Positions 1 through 11,300 of a stretch of 49,123 nucleotides of DNA are shown here, piece after piece. Each line of letters opens with the position of its first letter. Within the stretch, counting starts at the first letter, position 1. Under the pieces are notes generated by a model, which saw only the letters and a program-made list of their open reading frames with translations, made no database searches and had not been told where the DNA came from. This stretch comes from Flavobacteriales bacterium (GTDB lineage Bacteria > Bacteroidota > Bacteroidia > NS11-12g > UBA955), in the NCBI GenBank assembly GCA_947463125.1, contig CANHQZ010000013.1, forward strand, positions 1-49,123. Reading direction: 5' to 3'. The position numbers and the translations under genes are program-made.

Positions 1-2
1 AA

Positions 3-10
3 TAACTTTG
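3..10 (+). promoter_or_regulatory. Bacteroidota -7 promoter element (TAACTTTG)
   Basis: The octamer matches the Bacteroidota primary-sigma -7 consensus TAnnTTTG and ends 10 nt before the methyltransferase start at 21. The -33 region lies outside the window. Confidence 0.6.
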
Positions 11-20
11 CGCTTCCATT

Positions 21-758
21 ATGCTGAACTACCGCAACACCCTCTACGCCAATTACCACAGCACCCAGAGCGGCCGGGCCTCACTTACCGATGCGCGCTC
101 CCTGTTTGAGCGCGAGAAGCGGCAGTTTGCCCGCGAAATATTACCCTTGCTCAGCGTGCCCAAAGATGCTGCCATCTTCGATATGGGTTGCGGATCGGGC
201 AGTTTGCTGAAAGCCCTGCAGGAAGCGGGTTTTGCCCATGCCATCGGTATGGATATTAGCGAAGAACAGGTGAATGTGGCGGCTCAAATGGGGGTGGATA
301 AGGTAACCCTCGGCGATGCCCTGCAACACGTGAAAACTACCAATGCGGCCTACGATGTAATCCTTGGCGCCGATATCATTGAGCATTTTACCAAAGACGA
401 ACTCACCGAATTGCTGCAAGGCATCCACCGCGCCCTGAAACCCGGTGGGATAGCGGTTTTTCGCACACCCAACCTGGATGCACCCATCAGCAGTGCGTTT
501 GCCAACGGCGACTTTACCCACGAAAACTACCTCAATGCCAGCAGCGCCCAGCAAGTAATGATGGCCTGCGGATTCAGTAAAGTAGATGTGAAGCCATCTG
601 TGATGTTCATCGAAAATCCGCTGAAAGAAATGCTGAGAAAAGTGCTGTGGGCCGCCCTAAAACTGAAGCTGAAGCTGACCCTGTTTGCTACTGCACGTAG
701 CAGCCGCGGCATTGTACTTACTCCCAATATACTGATTTTTGCGCAGAAAAACAAATGA
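21..758 (+). CDS. Class I SAM-dependent methyltransferase
   Basis: A 245-residue protein with a class I (Rossmann-like) methyltransferase fold. The SAM-binding glycine loop DMGCGSGSLL is at about residues 54-63, followed by the acidic ribose-binding end of strand 2 (GMDIS) and the post-strand-4 motif ADIIEHF at about 116-122. The pattern is that of Methyltransf_11/12/23 small-molecule or lipid methyltransferases, but the substrate cannot be read from the sequence. The start at 21 follows a -7 promoter element by 10 nt, and no upstream in-frame alternative is visible in the window. Its last four bases (ATGA) overlap the start of the SDR gene, so the two are translationally coupled. The C-terminus has a basic, Leu/Lys-rich segment (about residues 200-222) that could be amphipathic and membrane-facing; that is inference. 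Confidence 0.85.
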   Translation: MLNYRNTLYANYHSTQSGRASLTDARSLFEREKRQFAREILPLLSVPKDAAIFDMGCGSGSLLKALQEAGFAHAIGMDISEEQVNVAAQMGVDKVTLGDALQHVKTTNAAYDVILGADIIEHFTKDELTELLQGIHRALKPGGIAVFRTPNLDAPISSAFANGDFTHENYLNASSAQQVMMACGFSKVDVKPSVMFIENPLKEMLRKVLWAALKLKLKLTLFATARSSRGIVLTPNILIFAQKNK

Positions 759-1507
759 AAAAGACCGCATTGATTACCGGCGCTTCCAGTGGCATTGGCC
801 TTGCCTGTGCCGAACTGCTGGCTGCTCAGGGATATGATTTGATACTCACTGCACGCAGGCAGGAAAGGCTGAAAGAAATTGAGTCCAAACTGACGGCATC
901 ACACAACATTTCTGTCCAAACCCTTTGCCTGGATGTGCGCGACAAAGCGCAAGTAAACGAAATCCTCGGGAAAATGGATGCGCCCCATGTGCTCATCAAC
1001 AATGCCGGGTTGGCACTCGGACTCTCGCATTTCTACGCCGGCGATACCGATCAGTGGGATACCATGATTGACACCAACATCAAAGGTTTGCTGTATGTGA
1101 GCCGCACCGTGGCTGAGAAAATGATTGCGCGCGGCACCGGACACATTGTGAACATTGGCTCCATAGCCGGCAAAGAAGTGTACGAAAACGGCAATGTATA
1201 CTGTGCCTCCAAGCACGCCGTGGATGCACTAACCCGGGGCATGCGCATTGAACTCGCCTCCAAAGGCATCAAGGTTACAGGCATTCATCCCGGTGCCGTG
1301 GAAACGGAATTCAGCATTGTGCGCTTTAGTGGCGATGCGGAGCGGGCCAAAAAAGTGTATGAGGGTTTTGAAAACCTGGTGGCCGCCGATATTGCCGATG
1401 CAGTGGTATGGGCCGTTACCCGGCCCGAGCATGTAAACATCAACGACATTATCATCATGCCCAAGGCGCAGCCTGCCGCGGGAGTCATTCACCGCAAAAC
1501 CAACTGA
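755..1507 (+). CDS. SDR family NAD(P)-dependent oxidoreductase (YdfG-like)
   Basis: A 250-residue classical short-chain dehydrogenase, the usual family length. The N-terminal cofactor motif is TGASSGIG (residues 8-15), the central motif is NNAG, and the catalytic Ser...Tyr-x3-Lys is seen as NIGSIAG followed by YCASK. The architecture resembles the YdfG/serine 3-dehydrogenase group, which oxidises beta-hydroxy acids such as allo-threonine with NADP, but the exact substrate is not determinable. It starts inside the end of the methyltransferase gene (ATGA overlap) and its TGA stop shares a base with the next ATG, so three genes form one coupled unit. The product should be cytosolic, with no signal peptide. 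Confidence 0.88.
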   Translation: MKKTALITGASSGIGLACAELLAAQGYDLILTARRQERLKEIESKLTASHNISVQTLCLDVRDKAQVNEILGKMDAPHVLINNAGLALGLSHFYAGDTDQWDTMIDTNIKGLLYVSRTVAEKMIARGTGHIVNIGSIAGKEVYENGNVYCASKHAVDALTRGMRIELASKGIKVTGIHPGAVETEFSIVRFSGDAERAKKVYEGFENLVAADIADAVVWAVTRPEHVNINDIIIMPKAQPAAGVIHRKTN

Positions 1508-1833
1508 TGAGCAACAAAAACAAGCATAAAGACGGTATCGTATATAGTACCGACCCTAATTTTCGCTACCAAAGCGAAGATGAGGAGCGCGATACCCTGC
1601 CACCGGCACAGCAGTGTTTGTATCTGCGACGTGAGGTGCGTAACGGCAAACCCACCATCGTTATAAAGGAGTTTGTGGGTAAGACGGATGATTTAAAAGC
1701 CCTCGAAAAACAGCTCAAAAATCATTGCGGTGTGGGTGGTAGCAGCAAAGATGGCGATATCCTCATACAGGGCGATTTACGCGATAAAATCAAGGCTTTT
1801 CTGGAAAAGCAGGGCTACAAAACCAAAGGTTGA
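1507..1833 (+). CDS. eIF1/SUI1-like translation factor (YciH family)
   Basis: A 108-residue protein of the bacterial SUI1/YciH family, homologous to eukaryotic eIF1. The C-terminal alpha-beta domain carries the family pattern: a KPTIVIKEF strand, a helix (DDLKALEKQLKNHCG), then the glycine-rich loop GVGGSSKDGDILIQGD and a final helix. I chose the ATG at 1507 because it overlaps the SDR stop (TGATG) and gives the normal family length; a longer frame starting at 1408 only reads the SDR gene out of frame. Bacterial members are thought to influence initiation fidelity, but their role outside E. coli is poorly defined. Its stop lies 1 nt from the convergent ruvB stop, with no room for a terminator. 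Confidence 0.88.
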   Translation: MSNKNKHKDGIVYSTDPNFRYQSEDEERDTLPPAQQCLYLRREVRNGKPTIVIKEFVGKTDDLKALEKQLKNHCGVGGSSKDGDILIQGDLRDKIKAFLEKQGYKTKG

Positions 1834-1834
1834 A

Positions 1835-2860
1835 TTAGAAAAGGGAAGGGTTGTTGCCCTTGTGCTGCATGCGTCCCAGGTGCTGATAGGCGAGGTGTGT
1901 AGCTTCGCGGCCACGCGCGGTGCGCATGAGGTAACCTTCCTGAATCAAAAACGGCTCGTAGACTTCCTCAATGGTTCCGGCATCTTCGCCCACTGCTGTG
2001 GCAATGGTATTCAGGCCCACAGGGCCACCCTTAAATTTATCGATGATGGTGGCCAGGATGCGGTTGTCCATGTCATCCAGCCCATGCGCATCCACATTCA
2101 GAGCGTTCAATGCCACACGGGCTATTTCCAGGGTGATGGTTCCGTTTCCTTTTATCTGGGCAAAATCCCGTGTACGGCGCAGCAGGGCATTGGCAATACG
2201 CGGGGTACCACGGCTGCGACGGGCAATTTCATAGGCCGCCTGATCTTCAATGGGCATGTTCAGGATGGCCGAACTGCGTTTGATAATGCCGCTCAGTACT
2301 TCGGCATTGTAGTATTCCAGCCTGAAATTGATACCAAAACGGGCGCGAAGCGGGGAAGTGAGCAAACCGCTGCGGGTGGTGGCGCCTACCAGTGTAAACG
2401 GACTTAAATTAATCTGCACGCTGCGTGCATTTGGGCCCGTATCAATCATAATATCGATGCGGTAGTCTTCCATGGCGCTGTAGAGGTATTCTTCCACCAC
2501 AGGACTTAAACGGTGTATTTCGTCGATAAACAATACATCGCCTTCTTCCAATCCGGTTAGCAGGCCTGCCAGGTCTCCTGGTTTTTCCAGCACTGGGCCG
2601 CTGGTAATTTTCATGCTGCTGCCGAGTTCGTTGGCCACAATGTGGCTGAGAGTTGTTTTTCCGAGTCCGGGAGGACCGTGCAGCAGCACATGGTCCAGTG
2701 CTTCGCCGCGCATGCGCGCGGCCTGCACAAATACCTGCAGGTTTTCCAGAATCTGGGGCTGTCCGGCAAAATCCTCAAACGACTGGGGCCGCAATACTTT
2801 TTCGATTTCGCGGTCTGCTTTGTTGAGGTGGTCTCTTTCCGGATCCAGGTTGGGATTCAT
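1835..2860 (-). CDS. ruvB: Holliday junction branch migration helicase RuvB
   Basis: A 341-residue RuvB, the typical family length. RuvB is the hexameric AAA+ motor that, with RuvA, drives branch migration of Holliday junctions. Visible motifs are Walker A GPPGLGKT (about 64-71), Walker B LFIDEIHR (about 109-116), sensor 1 GATTR (about 160-164) and the arginine-rich sensor 2 region (RSRGTPRIA). The C-terminal winged-helix DNA-binding domain ([23 protein letters not shown] and onward) ends in the conserved GRxAT element, here GREAT. It lies 25 nt downstream of dapA and is probably the last gene of the DUF6913-dapA-ruvB unit. ruvA and ruvC are not in the window. Confidence 0.97.
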   Translation of the reverse strand: MNPNLDPERDHLNKADREIEKVLRPQSFEDFAGQPQILENLQVFVQAARMRGEALDHVLLHGPPGLGKTTLSHIVANELGSSMKITSGPVLEKPGDLAGLLTGLEEGDVLFIDEIHRLSPVVEEYLYSAMEDYRIDIMIDTGPNARSVQINLSPFTLVGATTRSGLLTSPLRARFGINFRLEYYNAEVLSGIIKRSSAILNMPIEDQAAYEIARRSRGTPRIANALLRRTRDFAQIKGNGTITLEIARVALNALNVDAHGLDDMDNRILATIIDKFKGGPVGLNTIATAVGEDAGTIEEVYEPFLIQEGYLMRTARGREATHLAYQHLGRMQHKGNNPSLF

Positions 2861-2885
2861 GGGTTTACTGCAATATACGAAAAAA

Positions 2886-3755
2886 TCAGCGGATTACCAA
2901 ATTTCTGAGTCGTTTTTCAACGGCATCACTCACGGGCCAAAGGGGCTGACGTACCACGTTTTCGCACAGGCCCATTTCATTTAGCATTACCTTGATGCCA
3001 CCCGGACTTCCGTCGGCAAAAATTGCCAGGGCGCCTTCCAGAATCTGGTTGTGCAGTTTGCGTCCTTCATCCCAGTTGCCCGACAGTGAAGCCTTTACCA
3101 TTCCACTAAACTGGGAGGGATACGCATGGTTGATTACTGAGATAACCCCGGATGCACCGCATGCCAGCATGGGGAAGGTGAGGGCATCATCACCGCTGAT
3201 AACCAGGAAATAATCCGGTTTGCGGGACATCAGCTGCATTACCTGTTCCATGTTTCCGCTGGCTTCTTTTGTGGCAACCATGAGGGGCAGCTCGGCAATG
3301 CGGCACTGTGTTTCCCAGGTCATGTTGCTGCCGGTTCGGCCGGGTACATTATAAATGATTACAGGCAACGGTGCCACATCTGAAATGGCTTTGTAGTGGT
3401 GGTATATGCCTTCCTGATTGGGTTTGTTGTAGTAAGGTGATACGCTCAAAATGGCGCTGAAGCCGCGCAGGTTTGTATCCTGCATTTTCCCACAAACAGC
3501 GGCTGTGTTATTGCCGCCAATGCCCAGCACCAGTGGTAAACGCCCGTTATTGGCTTCGCGGATGGTATCAATAACTGTTTGTTTTTCGGCCTCCGACAAA
3601 GTAGCACTTTCGCCGGTGGTGCCGAGCACTACGAAATAATCGGTTCCGTGGGCAATCTGGTGCTCCACGATGGCTGCGAGGGCTTCGGTATCTACGCTGT
3701 AGTCCTTTTTAAACGGTGTAATTAGCGCTGTGCCGGTTCCTGTTATTTCGTTCAT
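2886..3755 (-). CDS. dapA: 4-hydroxy-tetrahydrodipicolinate synthase
   Basis: A 289-residue class I aldolase-type TIM barrel condensing pyruvate with L-aspartate semialdehyde in the lysine/meso-diaminopimelate pathway. The signature LGTTGES (about 44-50), the Tyr of [10 protein letters not shown] (about 135) and the Schiff-base lysine in VATKEASGN (about 163) are present. The gene sits between DUF6913 (11 nt upstream) and ruvB (25 nt downstream). Its product feeds peptidoglycan synthesis, for which mpl and the NagZ fusion elsewhere in the window act on recycling. The start has the usual N-terminus G-T-G-T-A-L-I-T-P. Confidence 0.96.
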   Translation of the reverse strand: MNEITGTGTALITPFKKDYSVDTEALAAIVEHQIAHGTDYFVVLGTTGESATLSEAEKQTVIDTIREANNGRLPLVLGIGGNNTAAVCGKMQDTNLRGFSAILSVSPYYNKPNQEGIYHHYKAISDVAPLPVIIYNVPGRTGSNMTWETQCRIAELPLMVATKEASGNMEQVMQLMSRKPDYFLVISGDDALTFPMLACGASGVISVINHAYPSQFSGMVKASLSGNWDEGRKLHNQILEGALAIFADGSPGGIKVMLNEMGLCENVVRQPLWPVSDAVEKRLRNLVIR

Positions 3756-3766
3756 GAGTTAGGTGT

Positions 3767-4306
3767 TTAACCGATTTTATGCAAATAATGTTTCAAATCG
3801 GCGATATATGCTTCTATGCTTTCTGAAGCAGGATTTCCGAGCAGGATGTCGTAAAAAGGGAGGGATTTTTCGCGGTGAAAACCAATACGGCAGGTAGCGT
3901 TGGTGAGGCCTGCAATACTTTTCAGTGCGAGCCTTCCGTCAAGGTTCAGGTTGATGAAATAATCAAACCGTTTGGCAAGCAGTTTTTTTACCTGAGCGGT
4001 CTTGGGCAAGCCAAAGGTATTAAAATCGTTCTTCAGCAGGTGAATGTGTGTGTCCATTTCAAACAAACGTCCTTTTTCACGTTTGTTGGCATGATGATAG
4101 ACCACGGTTTCTACGTTTTTGCCTTCCTTTTTAAGAAAGTCAAGAAACTCGTTGATGTATCGTGCGTCCGTTTCCCATTGGGAATCGTCCCAGCTTATGA
4201 GAATGTCAGAGGCTTTCTCGAATGAACTTATCAGGCGGATTCGTTCTTTCTCGCGACTGCGCTTGCTCAGCAGCCTCACTCCGATGGTGGTTTTAACGCC
4301 CGACAT
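3767..4306 (-). CDS. DUF6913 family protein
   Basis: A 179-residue cytosolic protein without signal peptide or membrane segment. I recognise it as the Bacteroidota-restricted DUF6913 family, commonly found beside ligA, dapA or ruvB. The N-terminal part is basic (VRLLSKRSREKERIR), followed by an alternating alpha/beta pattern (ILISWDD, VETVVYHH, FDYFINLNL, CRIGFH) that suggests a small Rossmann-like domain. The INLNLDGRLALKSIAGLTNATCRIGFH stretch resembles glycosyltransferase-9-like folds only loosely, and no function is established. It is the first gene of the DUF6913-dapA-ruvB unit, and a good promoter match (TTG, 18 nt, TAGATTTG) lies 9 nt before its start. Confidence 0.8.
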   Translation of the reverse strand: MSGVKTTIGVRLLSKRSREKERIRLISSFEKASDILISWDDSQWETDARYINEFLDFLKKEGKNVETVVYHHANKREKGRLFEMDTHIHLLKNDFNTFGLPKTAQVKKLLAKRFDYFINLNLDGRLALKSIAGLTNATCRIGFHREKSLPFYDILLGNPASESIEAYIADLKHYLHKIG

Positions 4307-4315
4307 AAGTTAATG

Positions 4316-4344
4316 CAAATCTAACAAAAAGGAAAACCAAACAA
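4316..4344 (-). promoter_or_regulatory. Promoter of DUF6913-dapA-ruvB
   Basis: On the minus strand TTG (4344-4342), an 18-nt spacer and TAGATTTG (4323-4316) match the Bacteroidota -33/-7 arrangement. The -7 element ends 9 nt before the DUF6913 ATG. Confidence 0.6.
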
Positions 4345-4361
4345 TCGACGCTTTATCCCCA

Positions 4362-6440
<2,079 letters not shown>

Positions 6441-6441
6441 T

Positions 6442-6449
6442 CAAAAATA
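6442..6449 (-). promoter_or_regulatory. -7 promoter element of ligA (TATTTTTG)
   Basis: A perfect TAnnTTTG match on the minus strand, ending 7 nt before the ligA ATG. No clear -33 TTG is visible at the expected distance. Confidence 0.5.
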
Positions 6450-6516
6450 CGTATTAATGAGCCGATTTTGAGGCGGCTTTAGCGGTAATGTGGAATATTT
6501 TACCCAAGTTTGCAGC

Positions 6517-7014
6517 ATGAAAATCTCCCCTGATACCGTGGTGAGTGTTACCTACACCCTCACCCTCGATAATGGTGCCATTGCCGATGAGGCAGATGCC
6601 CAACAGCCTTTTATGTTCATTCATGGCATAGGCCAGACCTTGCCTGCATTTGATGATGCCCTCAATGGCTTAGCCGCAGGTGATGCATTTCAGTTTTCGC
6701 TCACTGCCGATCAGGCCTATGGAAACCCCAATGCAGACTGGCTGATTAGCATTCCCCGTTCGGTTTTTTCCGGTGAGGATGTGCCCGCCGATATCTTACA
6801 TGTGGGTGCAATTCTTCCCATGCAGGATCAAAACGGCAATCCCATGGACGGCAAAGTGGTAGAGATAACAGACGAGAACGTTAAGATGGATTTTAACCAT
6901 CCGTTGGCCGGCGAAGCCTTGCATTTTAAAGGAACGGTGGTTGAAGTGCGCGCTGCCAGTGCCGAAGAACTTGACCATGGCCATGTGCATGGGCCAGGCG
7001 GGCATCATCACTAA
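6517..7014 (+). CDS. FKBP-type peptidyl-prolyl isomerase, SlyD-like
   Basis: A 165-residue SlyD/FkpA-like PPIase. The FKBP half starts with VSVTYTLTLDNGAIADEA, then PFMFIHGIGQTLPAFDDALNGLAAGD, where the IGQ..PAFDDALNG element is the SlyD hallmark. The insert-in-flap chaperone domain follows, and the C-terminus is a short His-rich tail (HGHVHGPGGHHH, last 12 residues) able to bind nickel or other metals. I place the start at the ATG at 6517: the longer frame begins at a GTG at 6490, which lies in a sequence resembling a promoter (CAAGTTTG, ending 4 nt before the ATG). Likely roles are folding and metal handling in the cytosol. Confidence 0.9.
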   Translation: MKISPDTVVSVTYTLTLDNGAIADEADAQQPFMFIHGIGQTLPAFDDALNGLAAGDAFQFSLTADQAYGNPNADWLISIPRSVFSGEDVPADILHVGAILPMQDQNGNPMDGKVVEITDENVKMDFNHPLAGEALHFKGTVVEVRAASAEELDHGHVHGPGGHHH

Positions 7015-7017
7015 GGT

Positions 7018-8256
7018 TTAGAAGTTCATTTGTGCCTGTATGCGCAGCAGTTGTCCTTTTTGACGATTGTCCTGAAGTGCGTAATCTTCAAAGCGGCGGT
7101 CTGATATAGTATACATAACCACCAGTTCAAAGTTTTTGCCTGGCTGCCATTCTGCACCCACTTCAAATTCTTTTAAACGGTAGCTTCTGGCATCTATTTC
7201 ATGCTTTTTACCTCCATCGTAAGTCTGGTATCTAACAAATGGAATCAGGGTTTGATGTTTGCCTTTGAGCATATATGACAATGTCACGTAGCCGCCTTTT
7301 AGTCTGCGGTTTTCAACAGAATCAGTAATTTTGTTGAACTCCGGGCCTGTTCCCACATTGTATTCTGCTGTTATGCCGAATGGCTTTGGGTACAGAATAA
7401 ACGACGCTGCTGAACGCTGATCAAGATATTCACTGCTGGCCACCTTCTTTGTTTTTGAATTGGTGGAAAGCAGAACGAACTTTCCGGTATAAGCCTGAAT
7501 ACCCGGCTCTATAATTTGGTTTCCAATACTAATAGGGTAGGATAGACGACCAACAATGTGGGGACTGTTGTTTCTTTCTGTTTGGTTGGCGGTTTGGCCA
7601 TTGTAAGCTCCAAATGCAAATACACCATAGTCTCCTGAGCCTTTATATCCATCGCGAACCAGGTCCGAAAATACTTTGCGGGTTTTTGACGGTGCCCAGT
7701 AGAAAAAAGCCCCAAGGTCACGCTCGTTGGAAACAGCGCTGTTCAGTGCATCATTACGGTCGAGGGCTAGGCGGTTTTGGCTGGATTGCATGTTTTCAAA
7801 GCCAAATGGAACTTTACTTTGTCCAATCCTCAAGCGGAATTCATTCTCTTTGTCAAATCCAACATCAAAATAAGCATCGCGCAACTGAGCTACATGGCCT
7901 GTAGTTCCGGCAGATGATGCAAAATCGGGTTGAACGTAAAAATATACCTGTTTGGATAGTTGACCGAAAAATATGATACGCATCCGCCTGATGAAAAAGC
8001 CACCATCTTTACCCCATGAGCGATCACACTGTTCGCATTTTAACTGACCGTTGGTTTCCAGCAGACGGTTGTATCGAACCTGCATGTATCCGCGGATACT
8101 TACCTTGTCAGCCCAGTTGCTGGTTTTAGTAGGTGTTTTGAGCAAGTTACCGGTGTCTTTTGTTGTTTTGTCTGTTTGTGCAGATACGTTTGCAGTGGCC
8201 ATCAAACCTGCGGCTATTAAGCAAACATTGAATATATATTTATTTAATGTTAACAC
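7018..8256 (-). CDS. Porin of the OprO/OprP (phosphate-selective) family
   Basis: A 412-residue outer-membrane protein. The N-terminus is a signal peptide (hydrophobic core from about residue 8, ending ANVSAQ near 27). The mature chain has the porin O/P pattern: an early RGYMQVRYN strand, FFIRRMRIIFFGQLSKQVYFYVQPDF, alternating beta strands, an aromatic-rich body, and a terminal strand ending MNF, as expected for BAM recognition. The start is a GTG at 8256; no better ATG gives the signal peptide. Anion or phosphate selectivity is inferred from the family only. Upstream lies a short AT-rich region with repeated GTTAA/TTAAC words. Its stop is 3 nt from the convergent SlyD-like stop. Confidence 0.88.
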   Translation of the reverse strand: MLTLNKYIFNVCLIAAGLMATANVSAQTDKTTKDTGNLLKTPTKTSNWADKVSIRGYMQVRYNRLLETNGQLKCEQCDRSWGKDGGFFIRRMRIIFFGQLSKQVYFYVQPDFASSAGTTGHVAQLRDAYFDVGFDKENEFRLRIGQSKVPFGFENMQSSQNRLALDRNDALNSAVSNERDLGAFFYWAPSKTRKVFSDLVRDGYKGSGDYGVFAFGAYNGQTANQTERNNSPHIVGRLSYPISIGNQIIEPGIQAYTGKFVLLSTNSKTKKVASSEYLDQRSAASFILYPKPFGITAEYNVGTGPEFNKITDSVENRRLKGGYVTLSYMLKGKHQTLIPFVRYQTYDGGKKHEIDARSYRLKEFEVGAEWQPGKNFELVVMYTISDRRFEDYALQDNRQKGQLLRIQAQMNF

Positions 8257-8378
8257 AAGCGCAAAGAAATGTTTGGTATATGTTAACGAGTGTTAAGATA
8301 ACATTAACATTAAATTATTGATGTGTAAACATGGAGCGCTTGATAGTGTTAAAATGTCTTAACCGAGTTGTTTTTGTC

Positions 8379-11300
8379 TTATTCATACCTCGGGTCGGGC
8401 AGATAGGGGAGTTTTTCCATGTGCGAAACCGCGATGCTGTAAACCCCAAAATCATCCGTAACAATGCCGGTAAGCCGGTAAATGCCCCTGCCTTTGAAGG
8501 GGAATCGCCTGAGCACATCCGGAAAGTGGAGCGTGTCGAAGAAATGCCCGGAAGCATCCAGCCAGGTGCCAAAGTTCATTTCCTGCCCTTTAATGGTGCG
8601 TGTGGGCTTAATCGTAACCAGGTATCCGAAAATCTTCACCATCTTTTCCTGCATGCCCGGCAGGTGTTTGCTCAGAATGGGTTTTTCGGGCAGGGTGCAG
8701 GGTGGCAGCATGGCAAATGGGCTGCAGAGCGGGAATCCCAGCAGCTCTATCTGTTCGTAGGCATCTTCGAGCGTGCTGTGGGATAATTCAGGCAATACAA
8801 AGTCTTTGGGTGTTTCCCTGAAAAGCTTTTCGGTAACCGGTGCCGGCTTTTTTCGGTTGGTTAGCCAGTGGGCTTCCCACATCAGCGCTTTGCGGCTTTT
8901 GCCGGTAAATCGCAGCGCCCCGATACGGATGAGGATTTTCAGCTGCTCAAGACCGGGTTCCACACGTTCCTTGAAGTCATTCAGGCTCAGATACGGGCCG
9001 TTTATATTTCGCTCCGCCACCATGCGCTCTGCCAGCTTTTGCTCGAGTGAGGCTATATGCACAAATCCCAGGTACATCTTACGGCCGTTGATGTTGGTGA
9101 GGTAATCGCTGTGGTTGACACAGGGCGGCTGTATGTCGGCCCCGCACATGCGGGCCCCGTGCAGGTAAAATTCGGTGCGGTAAAAACCGCCGAAATTGTT
9201 GATGACACCCACATAAAACTCCAGTGGATGGTAAGCCTTCAGATACAAGCTCTGGTAACTTTCCACGGCATAGCTGGCGCTGTGGCCCTTGGCGAAACTG
9301 TAGCCGGCAAAACTCTCAATCTGGTGCCATACTTCAGCCGATAATTTTTCGGGGTGTCCTTTCTCTTTGCACAGCGTAAAAAATCGGTCTTTTACTTTCT
9401 GAAACTCCTCGCGGCTGCGAAACTTGCCACTCATGCCGCGCCGCAGCACGTCACTTTCAGCCAGGCCCAGCCCGGCGAAATGGTGTGCCACTTTTATCAC
9501 ATCTTCCTGATACACCATAATGCCGTAGGTGTCGGGCATAATCTGCTGCAAAACAGGATGAGCTTCTTTCCGTTTTTCGGGATTGATGTGCCGTTCGATG
9601 AAGCTGCGCATCATGCCGCTGCGGGCCACACCTGGACGAATTACGCTGCTGGCGGCCACCAGGGTTAGGTAGTCGCTACATTTGAGTTTGCGCAGCAGTT
9701 GCCGCATAGCAGGACTTTCCACATAAAAACAGCCCATGGTGTGCCCGCTGCCGATAATCCGTTTGATTCTTTCATCGGCCTTGAATTCCTGTATGCGGTG
9801 AATGTCGATGTCTTCGCCCTTATTCTCCTTTACCAGCCTCACGGCATCCTTGATATGTCCGAGCCCGCGCTGGCTGAGGATGTCGAATTTGGCCAGTCCC
9901 AGATCTTCAGCTTCCAGCATGCTCCACTGCACGGTAGGAAATCCTTTGGGCGGCATGTCCAGCGCGGAGTAGTGGTAAATGCTTTTTTCGCTGATGAGAA
10001 TGCCGCCTGCGTGAATGCTGCGGTAATTGGGCAGTTCGTGCAGACGCAGTGCATGTCGCATGATTTGTCCGGCCAGGGTGTCGCGCTGCTGTGGCCTCAC
10101 CGATTTGGAAAGTGTTGCCCTTTCACCAATACCGGGTGAGACATACACCGCCTTGCCGTCGCGGATTTTATGTCCGGCCTGCTCTTCCAGCATGGAAGGA
10201 GAGAAGTAGGTGGGTTTTTCCATCAGGTGGTCGATTTCTTCTTTGGGCAACCCAAATACTTTGCCCAGCTCGCGCACCACGGCATTCGACTGAAAGGTGT
10301 TGTAGGTGGCCAGCAGGGCGGTGTGTTCGCGCCCGTGTTTTTGAAAGATATAATCGGTCACGGCATCGCGGTCCTGCCAGCTGAAATCCAGGTCGAAATC
10401 GGGCGGCGATGTGCGGTAGGGATTGATGAAGCGCTCGAAGTAAAGGTCCAGGTCTATGGGATCCACATCCGTAATGCGCAGGCAATAGGCCACCATGCTG
10501 TTGGCGCCGCTGCCCCGACCCACATAGAAAAAACCCTGTTCGCGTGCAAAGCGGCAAATATCCCAGCTGATGAGGAAGTAGGCGGTAAATCCCAGCTCGT
10601 AGATGAGTTTCATTTCGCTTTCCAGCCGCTGCTTGGTGGCATAGGTGTATTTCGGGTAGCGATACCGCAGTCCGTCCATGGCCAGGTCGGTCATTAGCCT
10701 GAAATCCTCATCGGCATTGCCGGTAAAGATTTTCTTATTTTGGTTGCCGCCAAAAACAGATCGGAATGTGCACCGCTGCATAAGGCGCAGGGTGTTTTCC
10801 ACCAAAAAAGGGGCATCGGCATATTGGCGCAGCCATGCATCGGTGTTTGTCAAGCAGTCTTTTGGATGTCCGGTTTCGCCGGGGAGCAGTTTACTCAGCA
10901 GGCAATTGCCTGCAATGCAGCGCAGCAGGCGGTGGCTTTCAAAATCATCCGCATGGCGGAATGTCATCGGCTGCATGGCCAGCAGTTTGGAGGTGTGTTT
11001 CTGCCACAGCGATAAGCGCAGTTTGCCCAGCATTTCGGGCCGCACCCCAATCCATTGGTTTTCGCTGGGTTTTGCAGGAAATCCTTTTTCCTGTGTGCGC
11101 TCAAAAGGGAAAATAAAATGTACGTTTTCCAGCTCCGGAGGCCATGCAGGCAGTTTTTTGCCCGCCAGCCGGTATTGAGACAGGAATCGGTTCATTTCGG
11201 CAAAGCCGGTTTCGTTTTCGGCTATTCCTACATACAGGCATTTGCCTCCGGTTTCGCCGTCCCTGAAATCGATGCCTGCGCAGGGTTGTAGCTGTGGGTA

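Noticed and set aside
1730-2407. A 225-codon plus-strand open frame
   Set aside because: It lies almost wholly antisense to ruvB, which has complete helicase motifs; no domain is recognisable.
10170-10697. A 175-codon plus-strand open frame
   Set aside because: Antisense to dnaE; one of several shadows in a GC-rich gene.
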